The translations under genes were made by a program, and so were the position numbers. Shown here one piece after another: positions 1 to 11,590 of a stretch of DNA of 64,000 bases. The first letter of the stretch is position 1. Each line of letters starts with the position of its first letter. Below the pieces are notes generated by a model. The model searched no databases and was not told the DNA's origin. It saw only the letters and a list, made by a program, of their open reading frames with translations. The stretch comes from Brooklawnia cerclae (GTDB lineage Bacteria > Actinomycetota > Actinomycetes > Propionibacteriales > Propionibacteriaceae): NCBI RefSeq assembly GCF_011758645.1, contig NZ_JAAMOZ010000001.1, positions 2,294,001 through 2,358,000 of the forward strand, read 5' to 3'.

Positions 1-2457
1 AGTCTTCAGGTGTCGCGAGATGGCCGAGATCGGGGCGAAGAACTCGGCCGCCTGTTCGATCGGCATGTCGAGCACCTCGGCGATCGTCTTGCCCTTGTAG
101 CGCACCTCAAGCGTCTCGCGGTTGTAGCGAGCGCCATGGCACACCTCGCACGGCACGTAGACGTCGGGCAGGAAGTTCATCTCGATCCTGATGGTGCCGT
201 CGCCCATGCAGTTCTCGCAGCGTCCCCCCTTGACGTTGAAGCTGAACCGGCCGGGTTGATAGCCGCGGGCCTTGGCCTCGGGGGTTTGACTGAACAGCGT
301 CCTGATCTTGTCGAAGACACCGGTATAGGTCGCGGGGTTCGAACGCGGCGAACGCCCGATCGGAGACTGGTCGACGTGGACCACCTTGTTGACGTTCTCG
401 GCGCCCGTGATGCCCTCGTGGCGCCCCGGCACGTCCTTCGCGCCGTAGATCGTCTTGGCCAGCGATCGATAGAGGATCGCATTCACCAGAGACGACTTCC
501 CGGAACCCGACACGCCCGTGACAGCGATGAACCGCCCCAGGGGGAACTCGACGGTGACGTCGTCCAGATTGTTCTCCGCTGCCCCATGGACGACCAGTGT
601 CTTCCCGTTCCCGCGGCGACGACGCTCGGGCAGTGCGATGGAGCGGCGCCCCGACAGGTAGGCCCCAGTGAGTGACCGCTCACAGGCGACCAGGTCGTCG
701 AAACCGCCCGACACCACGACCTCGCCACCGTGTTCGCCCGCTCCGGGGCCGATGTCGACCACCCAGTCGGCCGCTCGGATGGTGTCCTCGTCGTGCTCGA
801 CCACGATCAGTGTGTTGCCCAGGTCACGCAGCTTCTCCAGCGTCTCGATCAGCCGGCGGTTGTCGCGTTGGTGCAGGCCGATCGAGGGCTCGTCCAATAC
901 GTAGAGCACGCCGGTGAGCCCCGATCCGATCTGGGTCGCGAGCCGGATGCGCTGAGCCTCACCACCCGACAGCGACCCCGCGCTGCGGGCCAGGGTCAGG
1001 TAGTCGAGGCCGACGTCCAGCAGGAACCTGACCCGCTGCTGGATCTCCTTGACCACCTGCGCCGCGATGGCCCGCTCACGCTCGGACAGTTCGAGCCGTC
1101 CCATGAACTCGGACAGCTGCGAGATGGCCAGTTCGCTCACCTGATGGATGTTGCGATCGGACACGGTCACGGCCAGGGTCGAAGGCTTCAGGCGAGCCCC
1201 CTTGCACACCGGGCAGGCGACCTCACGCAGGTAGGCGCCCCACCGCTCGCGGGCCGCGTCCGTCTCCGACTCGTCGTAGCGGCGCCGCACGTGCGGGACC
1301 ACGCCTTCGTACTTCTGCGTGTACGAACGCACGCGGCCGAATCGGTTGCGGTAACGGATCAGCACCGGATCGTCGTAGCCGTCCAGGATGAAGTCACGCA
1401 CGTCGACGGGCAGTTCCCGCCAGGGAGTGTCGACCGAGAAGCCGAGCTTGTCGCCCATGCCCTCGAACACGTGGGTGTAGTGGGCAGCCACCGTGGGGCT
1501 CGACCAGGGCGCGATCGCGCCTTCCGCGAGGCTCTTGTACTGGTCGGGGACGACCAGCTCCCGATCGACCTCGAGCGTCGTCCCGAGCCCGGTGCAGGCC
1601 GGGCAGGCGCCCCACGGGCTGTTGAAGGAGAACTGGCGCGGCTCGAGCTCGTCGAGCGCTATGTCGTGCCCGTTGGGGCAGGCGAGCTTCTCGCTGAAGC
1701 TGCGGCGCCGGGCCGGATCCTTCTCGTCCCGATCGACGAAGTCGAGGACGATCAGGCCGTCGGCCAACCCCAGAGCGGTCTCCACCGAGTCGGTGATCCG
1801 TTGCTTGGCCGACGCCTTGACCGCCACCCGGTCGACGACGACGTCGATGTCGTGTTTGCGCTGCTTGTCGAGCTTCGGTGGCGAGGTCAGTTGCGAGACC
1901 TCCCCGTCGACGCGGACGCGCGCGAACCCCTGCGTGGCCAAGTCTCGGAACAGTTCGGTGTATTCGCCCTTGCGACCACGGACGACCGGAGCCAGCATCT
2001 GGAACCGCGTGCCCTCGGGCAACTCCAACACCTGGTCGACGATCTGCTGGGGCGTCTGTCGGCTGATCGGCTCCCCGCACACGAGGCAGTGCGGATGACC
2101 GATGCGCGCGAACAGGAGCCGCAGATAGTCGTAGATCTCCGTGACGGTTCCGACGGTCGATCGCGGATTACGGCTGGTGGACTTCTGATCGATCGCGACG
2201 GCCGGTGACAGCCCCTCGATGAAGTCGACCGCGGGCTTGTCCATCTGCCCCAGGAACTGCCGCGCGTAAGCCGACAACGACTCCACGTACCGCCGCTGTC
2301 CCTCGGCGAAGATGGTGTCGAACGCGAGGGAGGACTTACCCGACCCGGACAGACCCGTGAAGACGACAAGGGAGTCCCGTGGCAGGTCTAGCGAGACGTT
2401 GCGCAGGTTGTGCTCGCGCGCCCCTTGGATGATGAGCCGATCCTTCACGTCCCACAT
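1..2457 (-). CDS. uvrA: Excinuclease ABC subunit A (UvrA), partial at left edge
   Basis: UvrA is the damage-sensing ATPase of nucleotide excision repair; it forms an A2 dimer, loads UvrB and leaves. About 819 residues are visible from the N terminus. Walker A of the first ATPase is at residues 35-42 (GLSGSGKS). A CLVCG zinc motif lies near residue 124 and a CPNGH...CPAC zinc module follows in the insertion region. The second Walker A (GVSGSGKS) is near residue 650, then the Cys-rich C-terminal zinc finger. The last ABC signature lies beyond position 1, so truncation is by the window edge only. ATG at 2457 was chosen because it gives the usual N terminus; GTG at 2448 is possible. No SOS box is seen in the 106-bp gap before the divergent gene at 2564. 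Confidence 0.97.
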   Translation of the reverse strand, partial: MWDVKDRLIIQGAREHNLRNVSLDLPRDSLVVFTGLSGSGKSSLAFDTIFAEGQRRYVESLSAYARQFLGQMDKPAVDFIEGLSPAVAIDQKSTSRNPRSTVGTVTEIYDYLRLLFARIGHPHCLVCGEPISRQTPQQIVDQVLELPEGTRFQMLAPVVRGRKGEYTELFRDLATQGFARVRVDGEVSQLTSPPKLDKQRKHDIDVVVDRVAVKASAKQRITDSVETALGLADGLIVLDFVDRDEKDPARRRSFSEKLACPNGHDIALDELEPRQFSFNSPWGACPACTGLGTTLEVDRELVVPDQYKSLAEGAIAPWSSPTVAAHYTHVFEGMGDKLGFSVDTPWRELPVDVRDFILDGYDDPVLIRYRNRFGRVRSYTQKYEGVVPHVRRRYDESETDAARERWGAYLREVACPVCKGARLKPSTLAVTVSDRNIHQVSELAISQLSEFMGRLELSERERAIAAQVVKEIQQRVRFLLDVGLDYLTLARSAGSLSGGEAQRIRLATQIGSGLTGVLYVLDEPSIGLHQRDNRRLIETLEKLRDLGNTLIVVEHDEDTIRAADWVVDIGPGAGEHGGEVVVSGGFDDLVACERSLTGAYLSGRRSIALPERRRRGNGKTLVVHGAAENNLDDVTVEFPLGRFIAVTGVSGSGKSSLVNAILYRSLAKTIYGAKDVPGRHEGITGAENVNKVVHVDQSPIGRSPRSNPATYTGVFDKIRTLFSQTPEAKARGYQPGRFSFNVKGGRCENCMGDGTIRIEMNFLPDVYVPCEVCHGARYNRETLEVRYKGKTIAEVLDMPIEQAAEFFAPISAISRHLKT

Positions 2458-2563
2458 CGTATGCGTCGCCTACGACAATTCTGCGACCGTGGGCATTCCG
2501 TTGGACAATGGTGGTTCAACGTGGTCGACTGGCGTGTGTTGCACAGGAATCGGGGGTGGCGTC

Positions 2564-3304
2564 GTGGCTTGGGATGCGTCCGACCAGGCGCGCTTGAGCG
2601 TCGGCCAGCTCGCCGAGGTTCGCAAGCGCAAGCTGGAGGCCACACAGCGACTGCTCGGCGACACCATCGCCCTCAGCGAATTGGCCTGGCAGGAGCCCTC
2701 CCGTCTACCGGGATGGACTCGGGCCCATGTCGCCAGCCACCTTTCCAGGAACGCGGACGCATTGTGCCGCGCCGTCGACCTCGCACTCATGGGACGCCGT
2801 GCCCTGATGTACGACTCGGACGAGGATCGCGACCTCGCCATCGAGCGTGGCTCGGAGCGCAGTGGCCTTGAACTCCAGATCGACCTGGACACCTCGGCGG
2901 GCCGTCTCAATCACCGTTTCAACGTGCTCGAGACACTGCCACCCGACATGCTGCTCGAGCTCACTCCCGGGAACCTGTACCGCGCTGACCTGCTGCCCCT
3001 GGTACGGCTGAACGAGATCGTCCTCCACCACATCGATCTGGACTGCGGCTTCGAGGTGACCGACATCGATCCCGAACCGGCCCGCTGGCTGCTCGAACTG
3101 AACGCCATGCGTCATCCGCTGGAGGGGCTGGTACGCGGGATCCACCTGGAATCGGAGTCCGGGTTCGTCCACGACATCGGGCCGCAGCAGGCGGCCGTGA
3201 CGGTCGGGGGCCCCGACGCCGTCGTGCTCGGCTGGTTGACCGGCCGGCTGCGCCCCGCCGACGGCGAGGCACTCGGTCTGCCGGAGGAACCCCGACCGCG
3301 TTGA
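2564..3304 (+). CDS. Maleylpyruvate isomerase family mycothiol-dependent enzyme
   Basis: A 246-residue protein of the DinB/MDMPI fold, whose members are metal-dependent thiol transferases or isomerases using mycothiol in actinobacteria. The N-terminal helix-bundle motif LPGWTRAHVASHL (residues 48-60) supplies the first metal-ligand His, and an E-I-V-L-H-H-I-D-L segment near residue 150 supplies the Glu/His pair, matching the three-ligand site of the family. GTG at 2564 is preferred over upstream in-frame starts because GGGGGTGG precedes it by about 4 nt and upstream codons have no homology. It is divergent from uvrA and followed by a hydrolase on the same strand 47 bp downstream. The substrate cannot be told from sequence. 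Confidence 0.85.
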   Translation: MAWDASDQARLSVGQLAEVRKRKLEATQRLLGDTIALSELAWQEPSRLPGWTRAHVASHLSRNADALCRAVDLALMGRRALMYDSDEDRDLAIERGSERSGLELQIDLDTSAGRLNHRFNVLETLPPDMLLELTPGNLYRADLLPLVRLNEIVLHHIDLDCGFEVTDIDPEPARWLLELNAMRHPLEGLVRGIHLESESGFVHDIGPQQAAVTVGGPDAVVLGWLTGRLRPADGEALGLPEEPRPR

Positions 3305-3339
3305 TTCCACGCGTAGGGACGCGCGGGATCCTCGACGGA

Positions 3340-3345
3340 TAGGGT
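3340..3345 (+). promoter_or_regulatory. Leaderless -10 box TAGGGT of the metallo-hydrolase
   Basis: TAGGGT ends 6 nt before GTG at 3352 and no Shine-Dalgarno sequence intervenes, so the transcript would start at or next to the start codon. The same arrangement recurs at ten other genes in this window. Confidence 0.55.
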
Positions 3346-3351
3346 TGAGCC

Positions 3352-4011
3352 GTGACCGACCCTTACCACACCGGACCCCGCGAGGAGCCCATCGTGTTCA
3401 CCGTCGGCGCCGTGACCTGCACGAAGGTCAGCGTCGGTCCCATGGACAACAACGCCTACCTGCTGACCCCCTCCGAGGGACCACTCGTACTCATCGACGC
3501 CGCTGCCGAGGCCGCCACCCTGCTCGACCTGATCGGCACACGCCCCTTGGGCACCGTGGTGACCACGCACAGGCACACCGACCACCTCGGCGCACTGGCA
3601 CGTGTCGTCCGCGACACCGGAGCCGCACCCGTCGCCGGCCGCCCGGACGTCGATGCGATCACGGAGCAGACGGGAATCAGATCACGAGGGGTGTGGACCG
3701 GGGACACCATCCCCGTCGGGACGACGAGCCTCGAGGTCATCGGCCTCGCCGGGCACACCCCCGGCGGCATCGCCCTGGCTCTGCGTCCGGACGACGGCCC
3801 TACTCATCTGTTCACCGGAGATTCGCTGTTCCCCGGAGGCGTGGGCAAGACCCTCACGCCACGGGACTTCTCAGCCCTGCTGGGAAATGTCGCGGCTCTG
3901 GTCTTCGAGCCGTTCGGGGACGAAACCCTCGTCCACCCGGGTCACGGGGACTCCACCACACTGGGTGCGGAGCGCCCGCACCTGGACGAGTGGCGCGCAC
4001 GGGGCTGGTGA
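3352..4011 (+). CDS. MBL-fold metallo-hydrolase (glyoxalase II-like)
   Basis: A 219-residue metallo-beta-lactamase fold hydrolase with the dinuclear zinc signature: HRHTDH near residues 66-71, a second His in GHTPGG, the bridging Asp in FTGDSLF, and the last His in HPGHGDST. Length and motif spacing fit glyoxalase II-like or persulfide-type hydrolases that act on thioesters. The GTG start at 3352 is fixed by the leaderless -10 box. Its position beside uvrA matches the M. tuberculosis order (Rv1637c next to uvrA), which supports orthology but gives no substrate. It ends 33 bp before the convergent terC gene. Confidence 0.88.
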   Translation: MTDPYHTGPREEPIVFTVGAVTCTKVSVGPMDNNAYLLTPSEGPLVLIDAAAEAATLLDLIGTRPLGTVVTTHRHTDHLGALARVVRDTGAAPVAGRPDVDAITEQTGIRSRGVWTGDTIPVGTTSLEVIGLAGHTPGGIALALRPDDGPTHLFTGDSLFPGGVGKTLTPRDFSALLGNVAALVFEPFGDETLVHPGHGDSTTLGAERPHLDEWRARGW

Positions 4012-4044
4012 CCGCGCTGCCACTCGTCCGGGCATAGCGACTGC

Positions 4045-5037
4045 TTATTCGGTGACGCCTTCGCGCCTGGTCTTCAGCAGGCTGAGAACGGCGGTGATCG
4101 CGATCGTCACCACGATGACGATGAGCGACAACGCGGTCGGCACCTCCCAGGCCACCACGTTGTAGTGGTGCAGAGCGTGCAGCACCAACTTCACCGCGAT
4201 GAAGCACAGGATGAAGGCGAGGCCCAGCGAGAGGTAGACGAGCCGCTGAAGGAGCCCACCGAGCAGGAAGTACAACTGCCTCAGGCCCATGAGTGCGAAG
4301 AAGTTCGCGGTGAAGACGAGGTAGGGCTCCTGGGTGAGACCGAAGATCGCCGGGATCGAGTCGAGGGCGAACATCAGGTCGACCGAACCGAGTGTCAGGA
4401 TGACGAAGAACATCGGGGTGAACAACCGCTTGCCGTCGATCTTCACCGACAGATGGTCGCCGTGGTACTCGTCGGTCGAGGGGATCACGCGTCGAGCGAA
4501 TCGCATGAAGGCGTTGTCAGCCTCGTTGTGCTCTTCCTCCTCCGACCCGGACTGCCGGTAGTCGATCACGAGCTTGACGCCCGTGTAGAGCAGGAAGGCG
4601 CCGAAGATGAAGAACACCCAGGCGAACTGGTTGATGATGGCGGCGCCGAGCGCGATGAAGATGCCGCGGAAGATCAGCGCCAGGATGATGCCTGCCATCA
4701 AGGCGAACTGCTGATACTTCCGGGGAACACGCATGGACCCCAGGATGATGATGAACACGAAGAGGTTGTCGATCGACAACGAGTACTCGGTGAGATATCC
4801 GGAGAAGAACTCGACCGCGTAGTGCCAACTGGACTTGCCGCTTTCGGGCAAGGGCCTGGCGAACAGACCTATGCCGAGGCCGAAGAGAACCGCCGCGGTG
4901 ACGAATCCGGTGATCGCCAGTCCGCATTCCTTCATTGACGGCTCGTGGGGGTGCCGGGCCATGTGAATCACGTCGATCACGAGGACAAGGGCCAGAACGG
5001 CCAACGTGACGACCCACACCAGTGGGGTTACATGCAT
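4045..5037 (-). CDS. TerC/Alx family integral membrane protein, probable Mn2+ exporter
   Basis: A 330-residue polytopic membrane protein. It has the TerC family signature acidic residues in membrane segments (YSLSIDNLFVF near residue 93 and FALDSIPAIFGLT near residue 225) and about nine hydrophobic helices split by a charged cytoplasmic loop with SEEEEHNEAD. Family members Alx (E. coli), MeeF and MeeY (Bacillus) export Mn2+ or metallate secreted proteins; some relatives were named for tellurite resistance. The Mn2+ riboswitch in its leader strongly favours a manganese role here. ATG at 5037 has GGAAGG 10 nt upstream. It is a single-gene unit between a convergent hydrolase and uvrB. Confidence 0.9.
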   Translation of the reverse strand: MHVTPLVWVVTLAVLALVLVIDVIHMARHPHEPSMKECGLAITGFVTAAVLFGLGIGLFARPLPESGKSSWHYAVEFFSGYLTEYSLSIDNLFVFIIILGSMRVPRKYQQFALMAGIILALIFRGIFIALGAAIINQFAWVFFIFGAFLLYTGVKLVIDYRQSGSEEEEHNEADNAFMRFARRVIPSTDEYHGDHLSVKIDGKRLFTPMFFVILTLGSVDLMFALDSIPAIFGLTQEPYLVFTANFFALMGLRQLYFLLGGLLQRLVYLSLGLAFILCFIAVKLVLHALHHYNVVAWEVPTALSLIVIVVTIAITAVLSLLKTRREGVTE

Positions 5038-5070
5038 CGGGTATGTACCTTCCGATCAGAGGGAACGTCC

Positions 5071-5168
5071 TGGAGGTCTCGCCACTGATCGCTCCAGAAC
5101 GATCTGCTGCGGCACCGGAAGTCGAACTTCGTAATGACGACTCCGCACGGGGGCTACTCCCCTCCGAA
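5071..5168 (-). promoter_or_regulatory. yybP-ykoY (Mn2+) riboswitch upstream of terC
   Basis: On the minus strand the leader carries the two conserved halves of the yybP-ykoY aptamer: GGAGGGGAGTAGCC at the 5' side and GTGGCGAGACCTCC at the 3' side. GGAGG (5161-5165) pairs with CCTCC (5072-5076) as P1. Between them are helices that fit the two coaxial legs, including CGAAGTTCG and GATCGTTCTGGAGCGATC. This class binds Mn2+ at the L1-L3 interface and switches on Mn2+ efflux genes. The ribosome site GGAAGG lies 3' of P1, so control could act on translation or termination; no clear terminator T-run is seen. Confidence 0.9.
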
Positions 5169-5222
5169 AGCGATTGTCGCACCCCGAACCCTGCAAGACA
5201 AACGGTGCCACCGACGTCGGCG

Positions 5223-5228
5223 ACTATA
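5223..5228 (-). promoter_or_regulatory. -10 box TATAGT for the terC leader
   Basis: TATAGT in an otherwise GC-rich stretch, placed about 55 bp upstream of the riboswitch. No convincing -35 is visible at the right distance. It would give a leader of roughly 180 nt. Confidence 0.45.
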
Positions 5229-5312
5229 GCATCTACGACCCTTCACGTCGCTACCTCTGCGGTATCGACGTGATTTCAGGAAGATCTACTGTGCGAGCGG
5301 ACGTGAACGGGG

Positions 5313-7397
<2,085 letters not shown>

Positions 7398-7404
7398 GCC
7401 ATAC

Positions 7405-7410
7405 AGCGTA
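7405..7410 (-). promoter_or_regulatory. Leaderless -10 box TACGCT of uvrB
   Basis: TACGCT followed by 7 nt and then the uvrB ATG, with no ribosome binding site between. It decides the start codon. Confidence 0.55.
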
Positions 7411-7476
7411 GGTGCCCCCACTGACAATTCCGCCCGGACCATCACCGAACTCGACGCCCGGAGCGAACACGCAGCG

Positions 7477-8097
7477 CTACTCCGCGTCCCCGCGTGCACC
7501 AGCGCGCTCGACCAGCTCCGACCAGAGCCGTGCCACCCGCGCTGCCATCTGGTCGGGGGTGCCCGAGTTGTCGATGACGAAATCGGCTGCGGCCAGCCGC
7601 TCGGCCCGGGACGCCTGGGCCACTACCCGGGAACGGGCGTCCTCGTCCGTCAGCCCGCTGCGCCCCATCAGCCGCTCGACCTGTACCGATTCCGGGGCGT
7701 CGACGACCACCACCACATCGAAGTCCGCCTCCTGCCCCGTCTCGACCAGGAGGGGGATCACCCGCACGACGATCGCATCCGCCGGCGCCTGCGCGACGAG
7801 TTCGGCGGCCCGCGCCCGCACGGCGGGATGGACGATCGCGTTCAGATCGGCCCGCGCCCGCTCATCACTGAAGACGAGCCGCCCGAGCGCTGGTCTGTCG
7901 AGCGCGCCGTCGCTGCGCAGCACCCCCGGCCCGAAGCGCTCCACGACTCGCGCGAGCCCGTCCGTCCCGGGAGCGACGACCGCGTGGGCCAGCTCGTCCG
8001 AATCTATGAGCACGGCACCGTGCCCGGCCAGCAGGCCGGCGACGGTCGATTTCCCCGACGCGATCCCGCCGGTCAGCCCCACAAGGAGCGCGGGCAC
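7477..8097 (-). CDS. coaE: Dephospho-CoA kinase
   Basis: It catalyses the last step of coenzyme A synthesis, phosphorylating the 3' OH of dephospho-CoA with ATP. A 206-residue P-loop kinase with Walker A GGIASGKS at residues 10-17, an acidic DSDELAH segment, the family motif IPLLVETG, and FVIDNSG near the C terminus. The GTG at 8097 is chosen because GGGGTGG precedes it by 6 nt and it begins one base after the stop of the nucleosidase gene, so the two are co-transcribed. Some actinobacterial CoaE proteins carry a C-terminal UPF0157 fusion; this one does not. Confidence 0.95.
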   Translation of the reverse strand: MPALLVGLTGGIASGKSTVAGLLAGHGAVLIDSDELAHAVVAPGTDGLARVVERFGPGVLRSDGALDRPALGRLVFSDERARADLNAIVHPAVRARAAELVAQAPADAIVVRVIPLLVETGQEADFDVVVVVDAPESVQVERLMGRSGLTDEDARSRVVAQASRAERLAAADFVIDNSGTPDQMAARVARLWSELVERAGARGDAE

Positions 8098-8098
8098 G

Positions 8099-8866
8099 TC
8101 ATGCCACCCCGAACGCGGCGTCGACGGCCATGCGCAATGCCACCTCATGGGAGTCGACACCCCAGTCGCGTGGATCGTAGTCGTCGCTGGCCAGGGAATC
8201 CGCCGTGAACAGGATCTCGCCGAAGCGAACCCCCCGGAACCGGGCGCATGCGGCCAGCGCCGCACACTCCATGTCGACGACCCCGCAGCCCTGGGTGGTG
8301 CGCCGATCCACCATCGCGCGGGTCTCCCGGTAGAAGGCATCGGTCGTCCACACGGACGCCTCGGCCACGTCGTGCCCGCGTCCCCGCACCGCTTCCGCAC
8401 AGGCCAGCCGGACGCCGGCGTCCGTCTCCACCCACTCGGAGGGCGGCAGGTAGTGATAGCTGGTGCCCTCGTCCCGCAGCGCGCGGACGGGCAGGATGAA
8501 CTCGCCCTCGCCGAAGGGATGCAGAGCCCCGCACGATCCCACGGCCACCGCCACGCGCACGCCGCGCTGGAAGAGGTAGTCGGCGATGATCGTCGCCGCG
8601 GGCGCCCCGACCGGCAGCTCGATGAGGACGGCGGACCGTCCTCCCCTGGTCAGCCGGTACGCCGGGAAGAGCTGCGTGACATAGCCGACCATCTCGACGA
8701 CCGGGGCGTTCTCCGCCTCCGCATGGGCGGTCACCGCCCGGCCGAGGAACGCGAGCACCGCTCGGTCGGGGAAGGTCACCGAATCGGGCGTCAGCGCCTG
8801 GGACGAGATCAGATCGCTGGGGTCGTCGTCGAAATCCAGCACGGGCCAATCACCGGGCGTCAGCAT
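8099..8866 (-). CDS. Nucleoside phosphorylase family protein (uridine/purine phosphorylase-like)
   Basis: A 255-residue protein of the PNP/UDP phosphorylase superfamily, which splits nucleosides to base and ribose or ribose-1-phosphate in salvage. The phosphate-binding region is AVAVGSCGALHP, and the conserved base/ribose site is VVDMECAALAA, the superfamily ME(C/A)AAL motif with the ribose-binding Glu; ADSLAS follows where many members have the catalytic Asp. ATG at 8866 has a perfect AGGAGG 10 nt upstream, which overrides a longer in-frame reading. It is the first gene of a pair with coaE and lies downstream of the rpsA terminator. Base preference cannot be assigned. Confidence 0.8.
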   Translation of the reverse strand: MLTPGDWPVLDFDDDPSDLISSQALTPDSVTFPDRAVLAFLGRAVTAHAEAENAPVVEMVGYVTQLFPAYRLTRGGRSAVLIELPVGAPAATIIADYLFQRGVRVAVAVGSCGALHPFGEGEFILPVRALRDEGTSYHYLPPSEWVETDAGVRLACAEAVRGRGHDVAEASVWTTDAFYRETRAMVDRRTTQGCGVVDMECAALAACARFRGVRFGEILFTADSLASDDYDPRDWGVDSHEVALRMAVDAAFGVA

Positions 8867-8966
8867 GGGGACATCGCCTCCTGTTCGTGGTACCGCGGGG
8901 ATCGTACCGCGAACCCGCGGCACGACGTCGCCACACCACGATCGACGAAGCCGCGACGCGGAGACA

Positions 8967-9002
8967 AGAAGAGGCCCGGACCCTGCGGCCCGGACCTCTT
9001 CT
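8967..9002 (-). terminator. Terminator hairpin downstream of rpsA
   Basis: Sixteen-base arms (AGAAGAGG paired with CCTCTTCT at the base, continuing with two mismatches) around a CTGC loop, 33 bp after the rpsA stop. On the minus strand it is followed by TTGTCTCC, a weak T tract. Confidence 0.7.
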
Positions 9003-9035
9003 GCGACGCTCATCGGCCCCTGAGGGACCGCCCGG

Positions 9036-10484
9036 TCAGTGGCTGCCGTTGGTCAGCTTGTCCCGCAGGGCCTGCAAGGCCTCGTCGGAAGCCAGCGAAC
9101 CCTCGGCCTCGGCCGGAGCCGAGCTGTACTCGGTGGCAGCCTCGCGGGCCGCGACGTGCGCGGCCTCCTCGGCCTCGGCAGCCTGCTTCTTGAGGGCGAG
9201 CCAGCGCGCCTGTGCCTCGGCGTACTGGGCCTCCCACGCTGCCTGCTGCTCCTCGTAACCCGGCTTCCACTCGTTGGTCTCCGGATCGAAGCCCTCGGGG
9301 AAGATGTAGTTACCGGCGTCGTCGTAGCTCGCGGTCATGCCGTACAGCGACGGATCGAAGTCGTCGGCGGCGATGTCCACACCCTGGTTGGCCTGCTTGA
9401 GGCTCAGGGAGATCCGACGGCGCTCCAGGTCGATGTCGATGATCTTCACCATCACCTCGTCGCCGACGCTGACCACCTGCTCGGGGATCTCGACGTGACG
9501 CTCGGCCAGCTCGGAGACGTGCACCAGGCCCTCGATGCCGTCCTCGACGCGGACGAAGGCACCGAACGGAACCAGCTTGGTGACCTTGCCGGGCACGATC
9601 TCACCGATCTGGTGCGTGCGGGCGAAGGTCTGCCACGGATCCTCCTGCGTCGCCTTGAGCGACAGGGACACGCGCTCGCGATCGAGCTCGACGTCCTTGA
9701 CCTCGACGGTGACCTGCTGGCCGACCTCGACAACCTCGCTCGGGTGGTCGATGTGCTTCCAGGACAGCTCGGAGACGTGCACCAGGCCGTCCACGCCGCC
9801 CAGATCGACGAACGCGCCGAAGTTGACGATGGACGACACGACGCCCTTGCGGATCTGGCCCTTCTGCAGCTGGTGGAGGAACGTCTGGCGGACCTCCGAC
9901 TGCGTCTGCTCGAGCCACGCGCGACGCGACAGCACGACGTTGTTGCGGTTCTTGTCCAGCTCGATGATCTTGGCCTCGAGCTCCTGGCCCACGTAGGGCT
10001 GCAGGTCGCGGACGCGGCGCATCTCGACCAACGACGCGGGCAGGAAGCCACGCAGGCCGATGTCGACGATCAGGCCGCCCTTGACCACCTCGATGACGGT
10101 GCCGGTGACGACACCATCGGCTTCCTTGATCTTTTCGATGGTTCCCCAGGCACGCTCGTACTGCGCGCGCTTCTTGGAGAGGATGAGGCGGCCTTCCTTG
10201 TCCTCCTTCTGCTGGACGAGAGCTTCCACCTCGTCCCCCACCTTGACGACGTCGAAGGGATCGACATCGTGCTTGATGGACAGTTCCTTGGAGGGGATGA
10301 CGCCTTCGGTCTTGTAGCCGATGTCGAGGAGGACCTCGTCGCGATCGACCTTGACGACGGTACCAGTCACGATGTCGCCGTCATTGAAATACTTGATGGT
10401 GGAATCGACCGCAGCCTCGAAGGCTTCCGGCGTTCCGATGTCGTCGATTGCGACCTTGTTCGAGGCCTCAGTAGAGGAGGTCAT
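9036..10484 (-). CDS. rpsA: 30S ribosomal protein S1
   Basis: S1 binds mRNA at the small subunit. The product is 482 residues with four S1 RNA-binding domains starting near residues 36, 122, 205 and 290, the actinobacterial architecture (E. coli has six). The third and fourth carry the canonical NFGAFVDLGG and PFGAFVRVEDG loops. After residue about 365 there is an acidic, Ala/Glu-rich tail of roughly 115 residues with low complexity, also typical of actinobacteria. ATG at 10484 has GGAG 9 nt upstream; the longer in-frame reading adds a His-rich stretch that is not S1-like. The mycobacterial protein has been discussed as a pyrazinamide target through this tail. Confidence 0.96.
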   Translation of the reverse strand: MTSSTEASNKVAIDDIGTPEAFEAAVDSTIKYFNDGDIVTGTVVKVDRDEVLLDIGYKTEGVIPSKELSIKHDVDPFDVVKVGDEVEALVQQKEDKEGRLILSKKRAQYERAWGTIEKIKEADGVVTGTVIEVVKGGLIVDIGLRGFLPASLVEMRRVRDLQPYVGQELEAKIIELDKNRNNVVLSRRAWLEQTQSEVRQTFLHQLQKGQIRKGVVSSIVNFGAFVDLGGVDGLVHVSELSWKHIDHPSEVVEVGQQVTVEVKDVELDRERVSLSLKATQEDPWQTFARTHQIGEIVPGKVTKLVPFGAFVRVEDGIEGLVHVSELAERHVEIPEQVVSVGDEVMVKIIDIDLERRRISLSLKQANQGVDIAADDFDPSLYGMTASYDDAGNYIFPEGFDPETNEWKPGYEEQQAAWEAQYAEAQARWLALKKQAAEAEEAAHVAAREAATEYSSAPAEAEGSLASDEALQALRDKLTNGSH

Positions 10485-10899
10485 GTAGTAGGGCTCCGAT
10501 TTGTGGTTATGGTGATGTTGCTGTGGACGCACCGTGGCCCTGCGGGTTGTGGGACCGGGAGATGGCCGACCGCGGCATCGACCTGCGGTGAGGACCAGCA
10601 GGCGTCGTGCGGAACGACCGGGATGGGCCGGAAGTCACACCGCTAGCGCGACCTGCTCCGTCCGAGGCGGCGCAGACCACAATGCCTTTCAAGTCTACGT
10701 GCGGCGTCCCAAACGGGTCAATCCGGGTTCCGGTCGCCGGTTCGGCCGGAGAACGGGCAGGATTGCACCCGCTGGTAGAGTGCTTCTGGGTCGTTGATCG
10801 GTCACGCATCGGCCCGGCGACGGCTGATCCACTAGGCCCGATCCGCGTATCAGAACGGCGCCTGGCTACCGAGTACGAATCACGGGGGCAACTGACACC
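10485..10899. other. Divergent rpsA / sortase intergenic region
   Basis: These 415 bp between divergent starts have no coding signal on either strand. They must hold both promoters. TAGAGT at 10774-10779 is a plausible -10 for the sortase gene, and TTGAAA in the minus direction near 10687 a plausible -35 for rpsA. No strong hairpin or operator was recognised. Confidence 0.4.
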
Positions 10900-11574
10900 A
10901 TGCGCAAGCGCACCTTCCGGATCGCCACGGCCGTGGTCCTGCTCACGATGGCCTTCGTACTGGCTTTCATCGCGCTGCGCGACCAGTCGCAAGATGTCCT
11001 CCAACTCCCACTCTTCGGTTCGGACCAGACGTCCGGGACGACGAAGGACTCCACACGGCCGGTCGTGACCCCCGCGTCCCTGGAGTGCTCGACAGACCCC
11101 CAGCCCGTCGACGATCCCGTGTCGATCACCCTCGTACGGCAGGGTATGACGATGCCGGTGCTGTCGCTGGGCCAGGACGGGAGCAGCGCGGCGGCGGCGC
11201 CCCCGAACAACGAGTCGCATACCGTCGCCTGGTTCAACGAGGGACCAAAGGTCGGCTCCGACATGGGCAAGGTCGTGCTCAGCAGCCATACCTTCCGCTT
11301 CGGCGGCGCCCTGGGCAACGAACTCAACGACGGCCTGCTTGACGTCGGGGACGTCGTGCTGATCACCGGCTCCGACGGCAGCAACATCTGCTACCGGTAT
11401 TCCAGCAGCCTGCATGTGATCGAGGCCGACTACGACCCGCACTCCGACATCGTCTACGACTACACCGGCGCCCCTCAGTTCGCGCTCGTCGTGTGTTCCG
11501 ACTACGACTCTGCGGGCAACGCGCTGGGCCGCATGATCTACTACGGCGACCTGATGAGCGGCGACGCGGCCTGA
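10900..11574 (+). CDS. Sortase (class E/F-like), membrane-anchored
   Basis: Sortases anchor surface proteins to peptidoglycan by transpeptidation at LPxTG-like signals. The 224-residue product has one N-terminal membrane helix (residues 8-26), a Thr/Ser-rich linker, and a sortase beta barrel. The catalytic triad reads His130 (SSHTF), Cys199 (LVVCSD) and Arg211 (GRMIYYG). The Cys motif lacks the usual TLxTC and there is no class A or pilin-sortase context, which fits class E or F enzymes common in actinobacteria, including Propionibacterium. It is an orphan: no LPxTG substrate gene is nearby. It converges on polA with 16 bp between stops. Confidence 0.8.
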   Translation: MRKRTFRIATAVVLLTMAFVLAFIALRDQSQDVLQLPLFGSDQTSGTTKDSTRPVVTPASLECSTDPQPVDDPVSITLVRQGMTMPVLSLGQDGSSAAAAPPNNESHTVAWFNEGPKVGSDMGKVVLSSHTFRFGGALGNELNDGLLDVGDVVLITGSDGSNICYRYSSSLHVIEADYDPHSDIVYDYTGAPQFALVVCSDYDSAGNALGRMIYYGDLMSGDAA

Positions 11575-11590
11575 TCCCGGTGACCGGATC

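Noticed and set aside
1-2457. Truncated uvrA pseudogene
   Set aside because: The frame is intact to the first base; the missing C-terminal part is outside the window.
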